NCBI GenBank assembly: GCA_903932505.1
Contig: CAIZGN010000235.1
Location: 1-32,425, forward strand
Source: Candidatus Hydrogenedentota bacterium
Lineage (GTDB): Bacteria > Hydrogenedentota > Hydrogenedentia > Hydrogenedentales > CAIZGN01
Direction: 5' to 3'
Length of the DNA stretch: 32,425 nucleotides
The translations under genes were made by a program, and so were the position numbers. Positions 1 to 7,843 of this stretch are shown here, one piece after another (positions within the stretch are counted from its first letter, which is position 1; each line of letters opens with the position of its first letter). The notes beneath the pieces are model-generated. The model was not told the DNA's origin, did no database searches, and saw only the letters and a program-made list of their open reading frames with translations.

Positions 1-59
1 AAAGCCCCTGCTCCTGTGCGAACGTCCATTTGAGCGCGCAATACGATTGTTAAGCATGT

Positions 60-620
60 TCATTGTCCCTGACCTCCCGGTTGCCGTTGTCCTCCGCCTC
101 GCGGACCCCGTTTATCGCGCATATCCTGTAGGCGCGCGTCCAACCTCGCCTGCTGATCAGGCGTCATCTTGCTGCGTACTTCTTCCATCCGTCCACCGCC
201 CATGCCGGGAGGGCCTCCGCCCGGACCACCCGGGCCTCGGGGGCCACCGCCACCGGGGCCGAAGCCCGGAGCCGATTCCAGTTTCGCGAGTTGTTCGGGT
301 GTGAGAATCTTGGCCAGTTCTTCGCGCATGGCCTCGCGTCGGCCGCGAAAACCACCCTGGCCCGGATCGCCCATGGATTGCAGCAATTGCGCGATCTGTT
401 GCGTCTGTTCTTCGCTCAGCCCCAGTCGGTCCCGCATTTCCTCGGCGCGTTGACGGGCAAGAATCTCATCTTGCCGCTCCGGATGGGCCTCAAGTTCTGA
501 GGGGCCGGACGGGCGGGTGTTCTTTAGTCCCATGTAGGCGAGATAGCCGACGAACAGCACCAGATAGACCACCCCGAGTCCGGCCAAGACTTGCTTGATT
601 CCAATTTTCTTTGTTTTCAT
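60..620 (-). CDS. Spy/CpxP-like membrane-anchored protein with LTxxQ-type repeats
   Basis: A 186-residue protein with one N-terminal hydrophobic segment (about residues 10-33), best read as a signal anchor that puts the rest in the periplasm. The soluble part is charged and helical. It has three helix-start motifs of the Spy/CpxP LTxxQ kind: LSEEQ near residue 68, LTPEQ near 107 and MTPDQ near 152. A glycine/proline-rich linker (about 120-143) separates the second from the third, and the tail is rich in Gly, Arg and Gln. Family knowledge: Spy/CpxP proteins are periplasmic chaperones or metal/stress sensors. Here the protein is tethered instead of secreted, so a sensor role is equally possible. 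The ATG is preceded by an AAGGA box. It diverges from the phosphoesterase gene. The assignment rests on motif spacing and composition only. Confidence 0.6.
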   Translation of the reverse strand: MKTKKIGIKQVLAGLGVVYLVLFVGYLAYMGLKNTRPSGPSELEAHPERQDEILARQRAEEMRDRLGLSEEQTQQIAQLLQSMGDPGQGGFRGRREAMREELAKILTPEQLAKLESAPGFGPGGGGPRGPGGPGGGPPGMGGGRMEEVRSKMTPDQQARLDARLQDMRDKRGPRGGGQRQPGGQGQ

Positions 621-698
621 GAGCCCCGTTCCTTATAGTAACTCTTGCAACAATGTGGACAGTGTGCGGGAATTTGTTACACGGAGCGACGGCAGGCC

Positions 699-1214
699 AT
701 GCGAATAGGCGTCATGAGCGATACCCACGGCAACCTTGAATTCATGTTTCATGCGACAGACGCCTTGGTGCGTGAGCATGGGGCGACGGTTCTGTTCCAC
801 CTGGGTGATGATTATCGGGACGCGGAATCCCTGCGCAGGGCCGGGCATGAGGTGCGGGCGGTTCCGGGCTTGTGGTGTCCGGAATATGAGCGAAACCGGG
901 TTCCAAGGCGGTTGCTGGAACATTTCGACGGGGTTTCCATCGCCTGCGCGCACGCGCTGGAGGAGATCACCGGAAGCGACCGCCGATCGGACATCCTGCT
1001 ACACGGTCACACCCACCGCCCCGCCATTCAGGAGCGCGACCATTCAATCGTTTTCAATCCGGGGCACCTCAAGGAGCATCGGTCACGCGGCCAAATCGCG
1101 TCCTACGGACTGATCAACATCGAGGAAAAACACCTGTCCTTTTTCGTCTACCGGATTGACGGACTCATGGTGCAGCAACGCCGTCAACCGCGAAAGCCAC
1201 CGGTGGAAGAATAG
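699..1214 (+). CDS. YfcE/MJ0936-type calcineurin-like metallophosphoesterase
   Basis: A 171-residue single-domain phosphoesterase. Visible metal-site motifs are SDTHGN (residues 7-12), HLGDD (34-38) and HGHTHRP (102-108), followed by FNPGH (119-123). Family members hydrolyse phosphodiesters with two divalent metals, usually manganese, in the cytoplasm. The usual GN[CH]D block after the second strand reads PGLWC here, so the Asn metal ligand is not at its normal place, and the NPGS block is NPGH. The enzyme may have altered metal use or specificity. An open frame extends 18 codons upstream, but this ATG begins exactly at the conserved first strand and has a GGAG about 12 bases before it. It converges with the ABC permease, leaving about nine bases between the stops. 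The substrate cannot be read from context. Confidence 0.8.
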   Translation: MRIGVMSDTHGNLEFMFHATDALVREHGATVLFHLGDDYRDAESLRRAGHEVRAVPGLWCPEYERNRVPRRLLEHFDGVSIACAHALEEITGSDRRSDILLHGHTHRPAIQERDHSIVFNPGHLKEHRSRGQIASYGLINIEEKHLSFFVYRIDGLMVQQRRQPRKPPVEE

Positions 1215-1223
1215 GGTGGGCGG

Positions 1224-2186
1224 CTACAGATCCTTGAGCAGACCGGCCTTGCGTTTGCGGTAGTTGTCGTAGAAGACCAGCAGCACGACCAGCACCCCCA
1301 CATAAACCTGCTGCCAATTGGTGTCGAAATTCATGAGGTTGCAGAAGTTGCGCAGCACCATGATGATGAGCGCACCGGCGAGTGCAGCCGCCGCACCGCC
1401 TTCTCCGCCCATCAGGCTTGCGCCGCCAATCACACAACCCGCGATGGCGTCCAGTTCCATCATTTCGGCACCGGTGGGGTTGCCAATGCTGGTGCGTGAT
1501 GCCAGCACCACCCCGCCCACACCCACGAGCATCCCGCATAGTGCATAGGCCCCCGTGCGTACCCGATCAACGGGGATACCGGACAGTCGGGCCGCCTGCA
1601 GGTTTCCGCCCAAGGCATAGATTGACCGCCCGAAACCGGTGAAGGTAAGCATGACGGAGAAAAAGATCGTGATTGAAACGGCGAGAAGAACGGGTACCCA
1701 CCACGCCGTGCCACCCCCCTCCAGCACCTTCGAACCACCCAGCCACTGGAAGGACTTCACGAGCACAACGATGGGGCAGGATTTGGCGATCAGCAGGGCC
1801 GCGCCACGTGCGGCCATCATCGTGCCCAAGGTCGCGATAAACGGGGGAATGCGGCCCTTCGTCACCAGAAGACCGTTGATGGTGCCGCAGAAAAGGCCCG
1901 CCAGAATGCCAAGCAATACCCCCACTGGCACAGGCAGACCCCAGTCGGTCATGGCTTTCGCGGCGATGACGCCCGCAAGAGCCGCCACACTGCCCACGGA
2001 CAGGTCAATACCCGCCGTCAGGATCACGAGGAGTTCGCCGACCGCGATGATGCCGGTCACACAGGTGCGCCCGCCCACATCCTGAAGATTGTTCAGGCGA
2101 CGAAAATCTTGGGAGACGACCGCCATGGCCAGACAAAGACCAGCCAGAATGATCAGGGGAGAATGACGCGCCAGAAACCTCTTCAT
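1224..2186 (-). CDS. Ribose/simple-sugar-type ABC transporter permease (RbsC-like)
   Basis: A 320-residue polytopic inner-membrane protein of the BPD_transp_2 family (RbsC, XylH, AraH). The signature ILTAGIDLSVGS lies near residues 53-64, and the cytoplasmic coupling loop GGNLQAARLSGIPVDR matches the family block that contacts the ATPase. About eight to ten hydrophobic segments are visible. The start was placed at ATG 2186 because AAGGA lies about six bases upstream; a longer frame adds 11 residues that look untranslated. It is the last gene of a same-strand group after a Gfo/Idh dehydrogenase (29-base gap) and a fucose-isomerase-like gene, which suggests import of a monosaccharide or polyol. 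Neither the RbsA-type ATPase nor a periplasmic binding protein is adjacent, so those subunits must be encoded elsewhere. Confidence 0.9.
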   Translation of the reverse strand: MKRFLARHSPLIILAGLCLAMAVVSQDFRRLNNLQDVGGRTCVTGIIAVGELLVILTAGIDLSVGSVAALAGVIAAKAMTDWGLPVPVGVLLGILAGLFCGTINGLLVTKGRIPPFIATLGTMMAARGAALLIAKSCPIVVLVKSFQWLGGSKVLEGGGTAWWVPVLLAVSITIFFSVMLTFTGFGRSIYALGGNLQAARLSGIPVDRVRTGAYALCGMLVGVGGVVLASRTSIGNPTGAEMMELDAIAGCVIGGASLMGGEGGAAAALAGALIIMVLRNFCNLMNFDTNWQQVYVGVLVVLLVFYDNYRKRKAGLLKDL

Positions 2187-2215
2187 GCATGTCCTTTCAG
2201 TAGATGCGGGTGCGC

Positions 2216-3244
2216 TCAACCCAAAGGCAATGGCACCGGTTTTCCCGTTTCTCCGGAAAGGTCCGCCGCGTAACAGATTTCATGCGTCTTGAAGGCGTCG
2301 GCCACGCTGACGAAGGACTCCTGATTCGTGTGGATGCACTCCACGAGATGAGCAATCTCGCCCACAAAGGGGTGATGGCTCACGTCCCCGCTGTCGGGAA
2401 GAATCGTCGGCACCTCCACCCAGGTGCTTTGTCCCGGATACTTCTTCTTCGACCAAATCTTGTTGTTTCGGATGGTGCCGTGCGTTCCCAGCAGATTAAT
2501 ATGGAAGACGTAGGGCTGAATGCACTCGATGCTGGAGGTCACTTTGCCAATCCGGCCATCGGCGAATTTGCACAAGGTGCAGGTGGTGGGTGCGTATTCG
2601 TAGTCGGAGAAATCGACCCCGCCGCCCGAGGTCGCATATTGCATCACCTCGGCCACATCGCCCCCCATGAACCAACGCAGGGCATCCACCGCATGTACAC
2701 CGGCCGAAAGCAGCGAACTCACCCCGACCTTCTTCTTCACGTTCCACGCGTACTGCTTGTACCAGGGACCTATACCGTGAAAATAGTCGATCTCACCCAT
2801 GAAAACCGAACCGATGGCATCGTCCGCCAGTTGGGTCTTGATAATCTGAAACAGGGGGTTCCAGCGCAACACAAAGCTCACCACCGTCTTCACCTTCGCC
2901 CGGGCCACCGCATCACGAACCTTGCGCGCCTCTTCGATATCCACCGCCATGGCTTTCTCGAGCAGCAGATGCTTGCCTGCCTCGGCAGCTGCCACCGCTT
3001 GCGCACAATGGCCGTCAGGCAGCGTGGCGATGGCCACAATGTCCACCCCGGGATGCGCCAGCATCTTTTCGTAGTCCGTGAAAATCTCGCAGCGGATGTT
3101 GGCGGCGAGTGCGCACGCCTTGGTGCGCGCCTCATTGCGGCCACACAGCGCCACGACCTCCACGTGCGGGTTGCCATAGAAGGCCCGGAGATGTTCTCCG
3201 GCCACCCAGCCTGTTCCGATTATGCCAACGCCCAACTTGTTCAC
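2216..3244 (-). CDS. Gfo/Idh/MocA-family NAD(P)-dependent sugar dehydrogenase
   Basis: A 342-residue cytoplasmic oxidoreductase. The N-terminal Rossmann fold is shown by GIIGTGWVAGEH (residues 8-19). The usual EKP cofactor/active-site motif reads LLLEKAMAVD, keeping the lysine but replacing proline with alanine. The C-terminal domain has the substrate-side helix GVHAVDALRW, whose histidine and aspartate match the family GiHxxDxxrw block. Known members oxidise or epimerise sugars, inositols and sugar derivatives; the substrate here is unknown. The start is GTG, with AAGGG about nine bases before it; a nearer ATG just upstream is out of frame and soon meets a stop. It lies 37 bases after the isomerase-like gene and 29 bases before the permease, so the three are probably one transcript. 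Confidence 0.88.
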   Translation of the reverse strand: MNKLGVGIIGTGWVAGEHLRAFYGNPHVEVVALCGRNEARTKACALAANIRCEIFTDYEKMLAHPGVDIVAIATLPDGHCAQAVAAAEAGKHLLLEKAMAVDIEEARKVRDAVARAKVKTVVSFVLRWNPLFQIIKTQLADDAIGSVFMGEIDYFHGIGPWYKQYAWNVKKKVGVSSLLSAGVHAVDALRWFMGGDVAEVMQYATSGGGVDFSDYEYAPTTCTLCKFADGRIGKVTSSIECIQPYVFHINLLGTHGTIRNNKIWSKKKYPGQSTWVEVPTILPDSGDVSHHPFVGEIAHLVECIHTNQESFVSVADAFKTHEICYAADLSGETGKPVPLPLG

Positions 3245-3281
3245 GACACCATCCCTTCACGCAAACCGCGCGTCAGACCGC

Positions 3282-4700
3282 CTATCCCTTGTGCCAGTAG
3301 ACATCCCAGTCGAGATAGTTTTCCAGCGCTTCGTTGATGATGGAGCCCACATGACTGAGATTGACGGCGACATGGTGCTCGAAGCCGTTCTCGCAAATGT
3401 AGCGCAGCAGGTTTTGCATGTCTGGAATTTCCAGCACACCAAAACCGCCAAACGTTTCCAGCGGATCCTTCGTGAAACGGCCTTCGCCCACATACGCGGC
3501 AATCATGCCCTCTTCGTCCGCCGTGGTGATGCGCAGATAGGTCGCCGGGCCCGGCTTCACCCGGCCCGTCACCGTGCCGAAGGTGTTGTTCTTCCCGACC
3601 GACCCCGCGATGATGTCTTGGAAGGACATTTTTGGGTCTTGCAGGAAGGATTTCGGCCAGTTTGAGCAGTGGAAATTGACGCATTTGTCCGGATTTCCGC
3701 CGTAATTGTTGTTCCAGTCATGCAGGGCACTGGGTGTCTGCGAGGCCAACGCCAATGCGTGCATACCCACCGCACCGCAAATGTCGACTTCGCAGGCGGA
3801 CGAACGCAGCGATTCGCTCATCATGCTCATCACCGTGCAGGGAACCACGCCGAAATACTCTTCCATCGAAGTCCAGCACTGGAACGCGGTGATGTCGAGT
3901 CCGGAGGACTCCATCCAATCATCCACCACGATGGCCAGCTTGGCCATTTTCACAAGCGGGTCTTTCGCGACACCCTTGCAAGGCACATAGTTGCTGATCA
4001 GCTTGAGACGTTCCAGCGTCTTGGGATCCGTGTCCTTGATACGACTGGCACGACCGAAGGCTTCGGAGAGATCCAGCGTCTCCACGGTGATACCGGATTG
4101 CTGCAGCAGCTTTTCGCTGTAGCGAACGGTGTTAAAGGCGGCCGGACGCGCACCAAGCGCGCCCACGCGGCAGTTCTTTAGCCCACGTACCACGCGGCAG
4201 ACACCCGCGAACCAAAGCAGATCGGCCTTGAACTCCTTGGTGGTGGGATCCATCGTGTGCTGCGAGGTCAGCGAGAACTGAATGCCATATTGTACAAGAT
4301 TGTTGCAGGCGCTCATCTTGCCGCAGAACGAATCCCGACGGCGTTCGAGCGACATTTTCTTGGGGTCGTCCTCCCACGCATGCACCAGCACCGGCACATC
4401 CAGTCCGGCCAGTTTCAACGTATCCGCAATGCCTCGCTCGTCACCGAAATTCGGCAGCGTGATAATCACGCCATCGATCTCGTCACGATGGCTGCGGAAC
4501 AGACCCGCGCATATTTTCGCGTCTTCCCATGTTTCGACCGTGCCGAACTTGGTGTCCTTGTCGGAAAGAACCACTACGCCAAAACCGAGTTTCTTGAGCA
4601 GCGCGGTCATCACCGCGTGCCCGTCCTTCGCCAGCTTGTCCGGGAAGAAGCCGCGATTACCGACGATAAGACCGAAAGTCACTTTGGGATCCGTAGCCAT
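3282..4700 (-). CDS. L-fucose/L-arabinose isomerase-like protein
   Basis: A 472-residue cytoplasmic protein related to the FucI/AraA ketol-isomerase superfamily. N-terminal alpha/beta features include VTFGLIVGNRGFFP at the start, DGVIITLPNFGDERG around residue 75 and the DVPVLVHAWEDD strand. The middle carries EYFGVVPCTVMSMM and CEVDICGA, which match the region holding the metal-binding acidic residues. The C-terminal part (HCSNWPKSF, GRVKPGPATYLRI) resembles the FucI C-terminal barrel. Many members interconvert aldoses and ketoses with manganese, but a large share of this family is uncharacterised, so the substrate is open. The start at ATG 4700 was chosen because homology-like sequence begins there and GAAAGG lies about 11 bases before; 41 extra upstream codons overlap the intergenic promoter region. 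It is the first gene of the sugar cluster. Confidence 0.8.
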   Translation of the reverse strand: MATDPKVTFGLIVGNRGFFPDKLAKDGHAVMTALLKKLGFGVVVLSDKDTKFGTVETWEDAKICAGLFRSHRDEIDGVIITLPNFGDERGIADTLKLAGLDVPVLVHAWEDDPKKMSLERRRDSFCGKMSACNNLVQYGIQFSLTSQHTMDPTTKEFKADLLWFAGVCRVVRGLKNCRVGALGARPAAFNTVRYSEKLLQQSGITVETLDLSEAFGRASRIKDTDPKTLERLKLISNYVPCKGVAKDPLVKMAKLAIVVDDWMESSGLDITAFQCWTSMEEYFGVVPCTVMSMMSESLRSSACEVDICGAVGMHALALASQTPSALHDWNNNYGGNPDKCVNFHCSNWPKSFLQDPKMSFQDIIAGSVGKNNTFGTVTGRVKPGPATYLRITTADEEGMIAAYVGEGRFTKDPLETFGGFGVLEIPDMQNLLRYICENGFEHHVAVNLSHVGSIINEALENYLDWDVYWHKG

Positions 4701-4761
4701 GGGGCGATACCTTTCATGTTTCCGCAGGGTATGACGATCAGGCCTGCGGCGGGTTGTGGCA

Positions 4762-4790
4762 ATTGTAACCAGACCTGTTTCCCCGCGCAA
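4762..4790 (-). promoter_or_regulatory. Candidate sigma-70 promoter for the sugar-isomerase cluster
   Basis: On the minus strand TTGCGC (-35) and TACAAT (-10, five of six consensus bases) are separated by exactly 17 bases. The predicted start is about 55 bases before the isomerase ATG. It lies in the 126-base gap after purD and would let the sugar cluster be transcribed apart from the purine genes. The -35 match is weak; this is pattern matching only. Confidence 0.42.
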
Positions 4791-4826
4791 CTTTCCGCAC
4801 GATATTCGCGGGAAAAAGTACACCGC

Positions 4827-6110
4827 CTAAGCCATGCGGCGCAAGGCTTTTTGGCCGATATCCGACCGGAAATGGGCACCCTCAAACTGAATCTTACCGA
4901 CGGCCGCATAGGCACGCTGGATGGCTTCGGGAAGATCCGTGCCGTGGGCGGTGACATTGAGAACCCGGCCGCCGTTGGTCACCAAGGTCTCTCCCTCAAG
5001 CTGTGTGCCTGCGTGATACACGGCTACCTGATTATCCGTTTCGGCAGCGTCGATGCCGGTGATGGCCTTGCCTTTCGCGTAATCCTTCGGATAGCCGCCA
5101 CTCGCCATCACCACGGTGACGCACGGGCCGCTGATATATTCTATGTTGACCGCGCCCAGCGCTCCAGCGCAACACGCCTCAAACACGGGCACAATATCAG
5201 ACACCATGCGTGGCAACAGTACTTGGGTTTCCGGATCGCCAAAGCGCACGTTGAACTCGATCACCTTCGGCCCGTCCGCCGTAATCATCAACCCGGCATA
5301 AAGAATGCCCCGATAGGGTGTGCCTTCCTGCGCCATGCCGCGAACGACCGGCCAAAGCACTTCGGACGCAATCACATTTTCCAGTTCGGGCGTCACCACA
5401 GGGGCTGGGGAATACGCGCCCATCCCGCCGGTATTCGGTCCACGGTCGCCGTCATACACCGCTTTGTGATCCTGACTGCTGGGCAGCGGCGACACCGTGT
5501 TTCCATCGCAAAAGGCGAGTATCGAGGCCTCCTCGCCGACCAGACACTCCTCAATCACCACCTTGGCCCCCGCCGCGCCGAAAACCCGATCCACCATCGC
5601 CTCGCGAATGGCTTCTTCCGCTTCGGCCACGCTTTGCGCCACGGTCACACCCTTGCCCGCCGCCAGTCCGTCGGCCTTGATGACAATCGGAGCGCCCTGC
5701 GCTCGCACATAGGCAATGGCGGATTCCGCATCCTCAAATTCCGCATAACGCGCTGTGGGGATGCCGTATTTGTCCATGAAAGCCTTGGCAAAGGCCTTGC
5801 TTCCCTCCAGTTGCGCAGCTGCAGCACTGGGCCCAAAGGCGGCATTACCCCGGGCACTCAAACGATCCACCAGACCCCGCACCAGCGGGTCTTCCGGACC
5901 GACTACCGTCAACGACACCCCGTGCGCATCAATAAACTGCTCAATGGCATCAAAATCATTCACCCCGATGGCCACGCATTCGCCCTTGTGCAAACGGGCG
6001 ATACCGGGATTGCCCGGCGCACAATAGACCTTGTCCACCCGGGGGCTTTGTGCGATTTTCCAGGCCAGTGCATGCTCGCGGCCACCGCTGCCAATCACCA
6101 AGACATTCAT
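4827..6110 (-). CDS. purD: Phosphoribosylamine-glycine ligase (GAR synthetase)
   Basis: A 427-residue ATP-grasp enzyme joining phosphoribosylamine and glycine with ATP in purine synthesis; the length is normal for the family. Motifs in order: [19 protein letters not shown] at the N-terminus, [12 protein letters not shown], the ATP-grasp loop [54 protein letters not shown] and the metal-binding [12 protein letters not shown]. The ATG at 6110 starts the glycine-rich strand and has AAGGAAG about six bases upstream, so the 42 extra upstream codons of the open frame are not coding. The stop of the IMP cyclohydrolase gene is ten bases before this start, so the two are surely co-transcribed and perhaps translationally coupled. 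Confidence 0.97.
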   Translation of the reverse strand: MNVLVIGSGGREHALAWKIAQSPRVDKVYCAPGNPGIARLHKGECVAIGVNDFDAIEQFIDAHGVSLTVVGPEDPLVRGLVDRLSARGNAAFGPSAAAAQLEGSKAFAKAFMDKYGIPTARYAEFEDAESAIAYVRAQGAPIVIKADGLAAGKGVTVAQSVAEAEEAIREAMVDRVFGAAGAKVVIEECLVGEEASILAFCDGNTVSPLPSSQDHKAVYDGDRGPNTGGMGAYSPAPVVTPELENVIASEVLWPVVRGMAQEGTPYRGILYAGLMITADGPKVIEFNVRFGDPETQVLLPRMVSDIVPVFEACCAGALGAVNIEYISGPCVTVVMASGGYPKDYAKGKAITGIDAAETDNQVAVYHAGTQLEGETLVTNGGRVLNVTAHGTDLPEAIQRAYAAVGKIQFEGAHFRSDIGQKALRRMA

Positions 6111-6120
6111 GACACTTCCT

Positions 6121-6726
6121 TTACACCGCCGGAGGCTGCTTTTGTTCCAAATAGTCCGCCAGCGCGCGATCATAATCGGCCGTACATGCAAAAGCCTCCT
6201 GTGCGAGACGATAGCGCGTTTCATAGGAAACGTCACCGTCCAGCGCGCGCATGTCGTGAATAATCGCGGGATAACGCGAAGGATTCACCGTCACCGTCAC
6301 ATAGCGGAAGTTTTTCGCGGCGGAACGAATCATCGCGCAACCACCGATGTCGGTCTGCTCAATGACTTCCTCGAGCGTGATGCCTGGCTGGGCAATCAAT
6401 TGATCCACGGGTTGCAGGTTTGCCACCAGCAGGTCAATCCACTGAAAATCATGCGCTTGCATCTGCTCGACATGCACCTTGTTGTCGCGCAGGCCGAGAA
6501 GCCCCGCATGCACCTTCGGATGCAAGGATTTCACCCTTCCATCCATCAATTCGGGCACACCGGTAAAATCCGCGATGCTGATCGCCTCGATCCCCGCCTC
6601 ATGCAATACTTTCAAGGTGCCGGATGTCGACACCAACTCAACGCCGTATTCCCGCAACACACGGGCCAGTTCCACCATCCCCGTCTTGTCGTGACAACTC
6701 AATAAAGCACGTTCGATTCTTGGCAT
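6121..6726 (-). CDS. Stand-alone IMP cyclohydrolase (PurH N-terminal domain only)
   Basis: A 201-residue protein covering only the MGS-like IMP cyclohydrolase half of bifunctional PurH, which is normally about 520 residues. Recognisable blocks are [16 protein letters not shown] near the start, the phosphate-binding STSGT (usually STGGT), [20 protein letters not shown] (the substrate/catalytic core), VANLQPVD (usually VNLYPF) and [16 protein letters not shown] (usually NIDIGGPxMxRAAAKN). It ends after the [13 protein letters not shown] helix, where a linker to the AICAR formyltransferase domain would begin; purD follows ten bases later. Function: ring closure of FAICAR to IMP. The formyl transfer must come from a separate protein not in this window. 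The ATG is preceded by GGAGGAG at nine bases. Archaeal split forms (PurJ/PurV) set a precedent, so I read this as a natural split and not a truncation. Confidence 0.9.
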   Translation of the reverse strand: MPRIERALLSCHDKTGMVELARVLREYGVELVSTSGTLKVLHEAGIEAISIADFTGVPELMDGRVKSLHPKVHAGLLGLRDNKVHVEQMQAHDFQWIDLLVANLQPVDQLIAQPGITLEEVIEQTDIGGCAMIRSAAKNFRYVTVTVNPSRYPAIIHDMRALDGDVSYETRYRLAQEAFACTADYDRALADYLEQKQPPAV

Positions 6727-6786
6727 TTTCTGGTTCTCCTCCCCCCCGCGAAGACACACACCGCGTCCCCGGCGAAAGGGAAGAAA

Positions 6787-6815
6787 ATAATACGCGATTC
6801 GGGACGGAATGTCGA
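6787..6815 (-). promoter_or_regulatory. Candidate sigma-70 promoter for the IMP cyclohydrolase-purD operon
   Basis: On the minus strand TCGACA (-35, five of six) and TATTAT (-10, five of six) are spaced by exactly 17 bases. Transcription would start near 6779, giving a leader of about 53 bases before the ATG at 6726. I see no obvious PurR-type palindrome in the leader. Confidence 0.55.
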
Positions 6816-6935
6816 ATTGTTTTGGGCAATACCAAACCAAGCGGTCATCCCCCCGATTTCGGTCTGTCGGCTGCTGTTGCCACCCCCCCACTTCCCCGGG
6901 AATTCCGCCCCTGTTTTTCTTGTTTTAATAAAGGC

Positions 6936-6965
6936 TTGGAAAAGATCGACGGTGCGGGGTATGAT
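6936..6965 (+). promoter_or_regulatory. Candidate sigma-70 promoter for the CooC-like gene
   Basis: TTGGAA (-35, four of six) and TATGAT (-10, five of six) are separated by 18 bases. The predicted start near 6972 leaves a leader of about 40 bases. It is divergent from the purine promoter in the same 286-base gap, which otherwise holds nothing I recognise. Confidence 0.45.
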
Positions 6966-7012
6966 GCTGCGTCAAACAACCTGGGCAGGCAATATCGAAA
7001 GGACTCATACAA

Positions 7013-7780
7013 ATGAAGATCGCGGTTTCGGGAAAAGGTGGAACGGGGAAGACAACGTTGTCGTCGCTGCTTGCGCGAACCTTGGCAAGCGACGGGCGGC
7101 CCGTGATTGCCGTCGATGCGGATCCCGATGCGAATCTGGCGTCGGCACTGGGCTTGGCCCCCGCCGATACCCCTGAGGCCATCGGCAATATGCGCGAGTT
7201 GATCCGTGAGCGAACGGACTCCAAGGACGGTTACGGCACCTATTTCAAAATCAATCCCGATGTGCGCGACCTGCCCGAAACCTATAGTCGGCTGGTTCAT
7301 GGCGTGCGCCTGTTGAATCTGGGCGGGGTTCCTGCGGGTGGTAGCGGGTGCATCTGCCCCGAGAGTGCCCTGCTCAAGGCACTCGTCACCCATTTGCTGC
7401 TTCGTCCCGGTGAAGTGGTCATTATGGACATGGAAGCCGGCATTGAGCATCTCGGTCGCGCCACCGCGCAGGCGGTGTCGATGATGGTTGTCGTTATTGA
7501 ACCCGGACAGCGCAGTGTCCAAACCGCGCAGACCATCCGCCGCCTCGCCGATGAAATCCACATTCCGCGAATAGGGGTGGTCATCAACAAGGTGCGCCCG
7601 GGCATGGATTTGAGTGGACTCATCAGCGGACTCGGCGATTTGCCACTGCTTGGTACCCTCTCACTCGACCCGAAGGTCGCCCAAGCCGATCTGGATGGAC
7701 GCTCCCCCTATACGGGGGAGGAACCCCAGCGCACCGAGGTGCGCGCAATTCTGGATGCTATCACCGAACGGATGGGCTAG
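7013..7780 (+). CDS. CooC-type ATPase (CO dehydrogenase nickel-insertion accessory protein)
   Basis: A 255-residue SIMIBI/MinD-class P-loop ATPase. The deviant Walker A GKGGTGKTT lies at residues 7-15 with the signature lysine K8, and switch I DADPDANLA at 35-43. A CxC motif (C113, C115 in GCICPES) is followed by DMEAGIEHLGRA at 139-150. In characterised CooC1 the equivalent Cys-x-Cys binds nickel or zinc between the two subunits of the dimer, and ATP hydrolysis drives nickel loading of carbon monoxide dehydrogenase; AcsF-type paralogues serve acetyl-CoA synthase. No CODH or acetyl-CoA synthase gene is in the window, so the client is unknown and could be another nickel enzyme. The next plus-strand gene starts 63 bases later. 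The family call is firm; the role is inferred. Confidence 0.88.
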   Translation: MKIAVSGKGGTGKTTLSSLLARTLASDGRPVIAVDADPDANLASALGLAPADTPEAIGNMRELIRERTDSKDGYGTYFKINPDVRDLPETYSRLVHGVRLLNLGGVPAGGSGCICPESALLKALVTHLLLRPGEVVIMDMEAGIEHLGRATAQAVSMMVVVIEPGQRSVQTAQTIRRLADEIHIPRIGVVINKVRPGMDLSGLISGLGDLPLLGTLSLDPKVAQADLDGRSPYTGEEPQRTEVRAILDAITERMG

Positions 7781-7843
7781 GCCAGCGTGCCCGAGTATTC
7801 CTCGTTCCATTGGTGATGGGTTATTGTGTGGGAAGGGTTCCGC

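Noticed and set aside
2204-3337. Long plus-strand open frame opposite the Gfo/Idh gene
   Set aside because: It mirrors codon phases of the real gene, is rich in His, Arg and Gly, and has no family motif.
4257-6263. Long open frame on the plus strand opposite the sugar isomerase and purD
   Set aside because: It is a high-GC antisense shadow with no recognisable protein family, and both minus-strand genes beneath it are clear.
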